In this document: positions 62,601 to 64,000 of the stretch, one piece after another
Layout: every line of letters starts with the position of its first letter
Numbering within the stretch: position 1 is the stretch's first letter
Assembly: GCA_051746985.1 (NCBI GenBank)
Contig: JBNJFP010000004.1
Location: forward strand, 57,927 to 121,926
Direction of reading: 5' to 3'
From: Fodinibius sp051746985
GTDB lineage: Bacteria; Bacteroidota; Rhodothermia; Balneolales; Balneolaceae
Length of the DNA: 64,000 nucleotides
Translations under genes and position numbers: made by a program
Notes under the pieces: generated by a model
Told to the model about the DNA's origin: nothing
Databases searched by the model: none
The model's input: the letters and a program-made list of their open reading frames with translations, nothing else

Positions 62601-62912
62601 CGTTGACGAAGTAAGGCCAATATCTAACGTAACGTTAGATTCATCAACCGTAACTTCTTCTTGAAAATCATTATACCCAACAAAGCTGGCGGTTATGGTA
62701 TAGCTTCCATACTCGACATCTTCGATCGTAAACTCACCTTCGGCGTTGGTAGCGGCACCCCGCTGCAACTCCTCAACGAATACGTTTACGCTGGGTAATG
62801 GTTCACCCGAACTTGCGTCGGTTACTGTACCTGTAATCGTGCCCGACTGCGCAAAAGCAGCTCCGGCAGATACAAAGCAAGCCATTACCATTAAAAGTAA
62901 CTTTTTAAACAT
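59670..62912 (-). CDS. SusC/RagA-family TonB-linked outer-membrane protein
   Basis: A 1,080-residue receptor. The signal peptide (MFKKLLLMVMACFVSAGAAFAQ) precedes a CarboxypepD-reg domain (ITGTVTDASSGEPLPSVNVFV). The linker ELDDVVVTAYG and the plug with SGRVAGLKVSE, GSTNIVMRGYKSI and LKGPAAAALYGSRASNGAIVIETK are diagnostic of SusC. The barrel ends with TFNLKLQF. No STN domain is present. It is the first gene of a susC-susD unit with no sugar-degrading enzyme genes in the window, so the substrate may be a peptide or another polymer. Upstream lies the repeat-rich tract. Confidence 0.95.
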   Translation of the reverse strand: MFKKLLLMVMACFVSAGAAFAQSGTITGTVTDASSGEPLPSVNVFVEELQRGAATNAEGEFTIEDVEYGSYTITASFVGYNDFQEEVTVDESNVTLDIGLTSSTQELDDVVVTAYGVEQNMNELPYSAEQVDGDIVSENRDDNFASSLSGRVAGLKVSESSGMGGSTNIVMRGYKSITGNNQVLFVVDGVPYANEEFNDAATEEGFAGYDYGNTGIDINPDDIASVNVLKGPAAAALYGSRASNGAIVIETKGGESGDRPVEVTYNTSATVSKVDPSTFVDHQMEYGGGYVQSFAELDVDGDGDDETLGNPYDDASFGPAFEGQEVYQWDAFVEGGPNYMETSPWEAPENTPMDFFQTGTEFTNSFQVDGGFEGGYYSMGYNQNNTTGILPNSKLDKNKLNFSAGYDVSDKFTVSGKIQYSKTDGRARPATGYSTIYSEFRQWWNTSVDIEDQKQAYFRNRTNETWNWAPGALGESPYYWDNLYWTRYENFQTDERDRYFGNVEANYEFTDWLNVTGRVSIDNYSQFIDERTNKGSVGVGSYQMRRQNFAEYNYDLLANYQKELNDNVSIDGVLGMNLRRNHTQSVNASTNGGLVVEGLYSLDNSVSPINFPNESSQKLGVNGFFASMNLNYGGFLSIEATGRRDQASSLPDGENVYYYPSVSTGFTFSEFVDAEWLSFGKLRASWAEVGNTASPHSIFGTFDRVENAGASTRYSVPSVQSNPDLKPERTKSWEVGAQLGMFEDRINLDVNYYDQNTIDQILATEVSRGSGYSQRYVNAGNVENRGWEVSVTGRPVATRDFAWTIDVNWSKNINEVKELSEGISNYQLANPQGDVTISAALGEAYGAIRGTDYVNLDGESWSENGGKRHIDEASGFYESTKSTNNIIGNMNPDWTGGVSNRLNYKNWTFNFLVDVRWGGDIFSLDQYYGQGTGMYPITAGNNDLGNPKRDPVTGGDDSGGVILDGYNADGSVNETRAPATNYVGAYGWVNNPSANFIYDGSYVKLREVGLTYDLPQSTIDRIGPIKGASLSAIGKNLWIIHKNIPHADPEQSIASGNVQGYQGGVHPATRNVTFNLKLQF

Positions 62913-63000
62913 AGACTACCTCGTTTATTTATTATTTCAATTTAACGAACCCATGTTTTATACATAGATCCCCTGGCCTGCCCGAATTATTCAAGCAGAC

Positions 63001-63092
63001 AATAAAGTAGCCCTGGTTTTATATGTGATAACAAAGAGCTCCCAATTGGATGGGATAACTCGCTAAAATAAAGAAGCCCTGGTTTTGATATG
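63001..63092. repeat. short direct repeat pair upstream of susC
   Basis: Positions 63001-63024 and 63067-63092 share AATAAAG-AGCCCTGGTTTT and ATATG, about 66 bases apart, with one substitution and one indel. The repeat includes CCCTGG, and no gene lies between the copies. Confidence 0.6.
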
Positions 63093-63260
63093 GAGGATGA
63101 ATTATCCCCAAACCGCCGCTAACCTTTTAAAAATAATGTAAAAAGTCAATTCTTTTGTGATTAGTGAGGGATATCCCCATTTCTCGTCATCACGCCCGAA
63201 ACCCACCAACTGGCAGGCAAACCCTTTCGTTACGAGTAAATTACCCCACCACCTAACAGA

Positions 63261-63397
63261 GTTCATTTCGACCAAAACTGCCCTGCAGTCGTGCAGAGAA
63301 AACTGTAAAAACCATACAATTAGTTTCGCAGCTGTATGGATATCTCGACTTTGCTTTGCTACGCTCCCCGATTGAACACGGGGCACGGCGATATGAC
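63261..63397. repeat. degenerate REP-like element, copy 1
   Basis: Left arm GTTCATTTCGACC at 63261-63273; right arm around GATATCTCGACTTTGC and CGATATGAC at 63339-63397. The arms resemble the inverted GTCATTTCGACCG...CGAAATGAC type seen in Bacteroidota intergenic repeats, heavily decayed. Confidence 0.55.
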
Positions 63398-63426
63398 CTC
63401 ACTGGTTGCCCGGCATTCTTTTCTCT

Positions 63427-63533
63427 GTCATTTCGACCGACCGTTAGGGAGTGGAGAAATCCCTCAGGCTTCCATAACAACTTAGTTGCTCGGATAGATA
63501 TCTCGGCTCCACTTCGTTTCGCTTCGATATGAC
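63427..63533. repeat. REP-like inverted repeat, copy 2
   Basis: Left arm GTCATTTCGACCGACCG with GTGGAGAAAT at 63427-63460; right arm TATCTCGGCTCCAC then TCGCTTCGATATGAC at 63499-63533. The two arms are partly complementary. This is the best-preserved copy. Confidence 0.65.
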
Positions 63534-63575
63534 GTCATTTTGCATGGTATTCTTGCCAATAATCATTTCCAAGGC

Positions 63576-63992
63576 AAGTTGCTCGTAAGAAGTTCCACCA
63601 AGAAATCCATCAGGGCAGAAAACAAAATATGCAAAGCAACGCAGGTACTAAATTTTATCCCCGCCACCAGTCCTATCGTACCTTTGATACTCCTCCTCGG
63701 CAGGCTCCTCAGAGTGACGTGCCGAGCGTTACGTGGTATAACCGTATCCCAGCGAAGCTGCCGGTGACGACAATACGTAACCAAAGCCACCCACCCTGTT
63801 GTCACTCCGAGCCCGAGCAATTCGGGAGAGGAGTCTCAAATGATAGCATGTCAACCTTCTGGCCGAATACGTGCTTTGGCATCCTGATAGTTGTCCCTTT
63901 CGTTACGAGTGAGTTGCACTTGCGAAGTAACAGGGGGAAACCCATCAGGGTATACAAAATATGTTAAGCAAAGCAGGTGTCTATATTAACTC
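63576..63992. repeat. direct repeat pair of about 75-80 bases
   Basis: 63576-63652 and 63911-63992 align: both have GTTGC, then GAAGT, an AAATCC/AAACCC box, CATCAGGG, ACAAAATATG, AAGCAA and GCAGGT in order, with small indels. Separately, a 16-base exact match CCCTTTCGTTACGAGT occurs at 63222-63237 and 63895-63910, just upstream of the second copy. Confidence 0.65.
63683..63840. repeat. second REP-like inverted repeat family
   Basis: Left arm at 63683-63718 (GATACTCCTCCTCGG...CAGAGTGAC) and right arm at 63801-63840 (GTCACTCCGAGCCCGAGC...GAGGAGTCTCA) are roughly complementary, about 80 bases apart. The right arm contains its own small hairpin CCCGA/TTCGGG. Confidence 0.6.
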
Positions 63993-64000
63993 AATTTCGA

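Larger units (their letters stand above)
62913..64000. other. non-coding, repeat-rich tract at the right end
   Basis: About 1.1 kb with no convincing gene. Short open frames here (for example at 63540-63767 and on the other strand 63563-63820) lie inside repeats and look like chance frames. The tract holds two direct-repeat pairs and REP-like inverted repeats (listed separately). The first 90 bases should contain the susC promoter on the minus strand. Confidence 0.75.

Noticed and set aside
63540..63820. Overlapping short open frames on both strands (75 and 85 codons).
   Set aside because: They lie within REP-like and direct repeats, show no domain or signal, and mirror each other on opposite strands.
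62960..64000. Possible CRISPR array in the repeat-rich tract.
   Set aside because: Repeats are few, diverged, partly inverted and irregularly spaced; there are no cas genes in the window.

Overview
The window looks like chromosomal DNA of a marine or halophilic member of the Balneolota/Rhodothermota branch of the Bacteroidota group. This rests on family content: a GWxTD-domain lipoprotein, a SusC/SusD outer-membrane pair, a CarboxypepD-reg TonB receptor followed by DUF4249 and DUF4159 proteins, an ECF sigma/FecR pair, solitary LytTR regulators, a fused aspartate kinase-diaminopimelate decarboxylase, a repeat-rich lamin-tail surface protein with a gliding/T9SS-type C-terminal domain, moderate GC and many acidic secreted proteins. 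The genus cannot be fixed without a search. Most of the window is ordinary core genome; I see no phage, IS element, CRISPR array, rRNA or tRNA gene. One 100-N scaffold gap (4157-4256) truncates two divergent genes, glyS and asd. || Layout. 1-5.5 kb: alpha/beta hydrolase, lipoprotein Cu/Zn superoxide dismutase, TauE/SafE permease, partial glycyl-tRNA synthetase, gap, partial aspartate-semialdehyde dehydrogenase, small unknown protein. 5.5-13 kb: a structured leader with a strong terminator, then a secreted protein of about 2,390 residues made of eight lamin-tail/Ig-like modules with signs of internal gene conversion. 13-22 kb: murI, a BaiN-like flavoprotein, a small secreted protein, the pdhA-pdhB-E2 operon and alaS. 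22-28.5 kb: DUF502 protein, ferredoxin-NADP reductase, small outer-membrane barrel, response regulator, acidic lipoprotein, 2OG-Fe(II) oxygenase, DUF389 protein and an NTF2-like protein. 28.5-31.4 kb: ECF sigma, FecR anti-sigma and LytTR regulator, then tmRNA (ssrA). 31.5-38.7 kb: small lipoprotein, AK-DAPDC fusion, and the TonB receptor/DUF4249/DUF4159 operon. 38.8-42 kb: rpiB, glyA, tatC and an FKBP lipoprotein. 42-55.7 kb: alr, CrtO/PYROXD2-like oxidoreductase, sppA, MBL hydrolase, rho, folC, pyrD, TPR lipoprotein and pyk. 55.9-62.9 kb: GWxTD lipoprotein, second LytTR regulator and SusD-SusC. 62.9-64 kb: a non-coding, repeat-rich tract with REP-like inverted repeats. || How the genes fit together. 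Central carbon flow is represented by pyk and the pyruvate dehydrogenase operon. Lysine and cell-wall supply comes from asd, AK-DAPDC, murI and alr. One-carbon and pyrimidine metabolism is covered by glyA, folC and pyrD. Translation and rescue come from glyS, alaS and ssrA. The envelope genes (two TonB-linked receptors, SusD, many lipoproteins, TatC, SppA, TPR lipoprotein) fit a polymer-scavenging Gram-negative with an elaborate outer membrane. The least explained parts are the leader RNA at 5.58-5.71 kb, the mosaic giant protein, the ECF/FecR pair with no receptor beside it, and the repeat tract at the right end.
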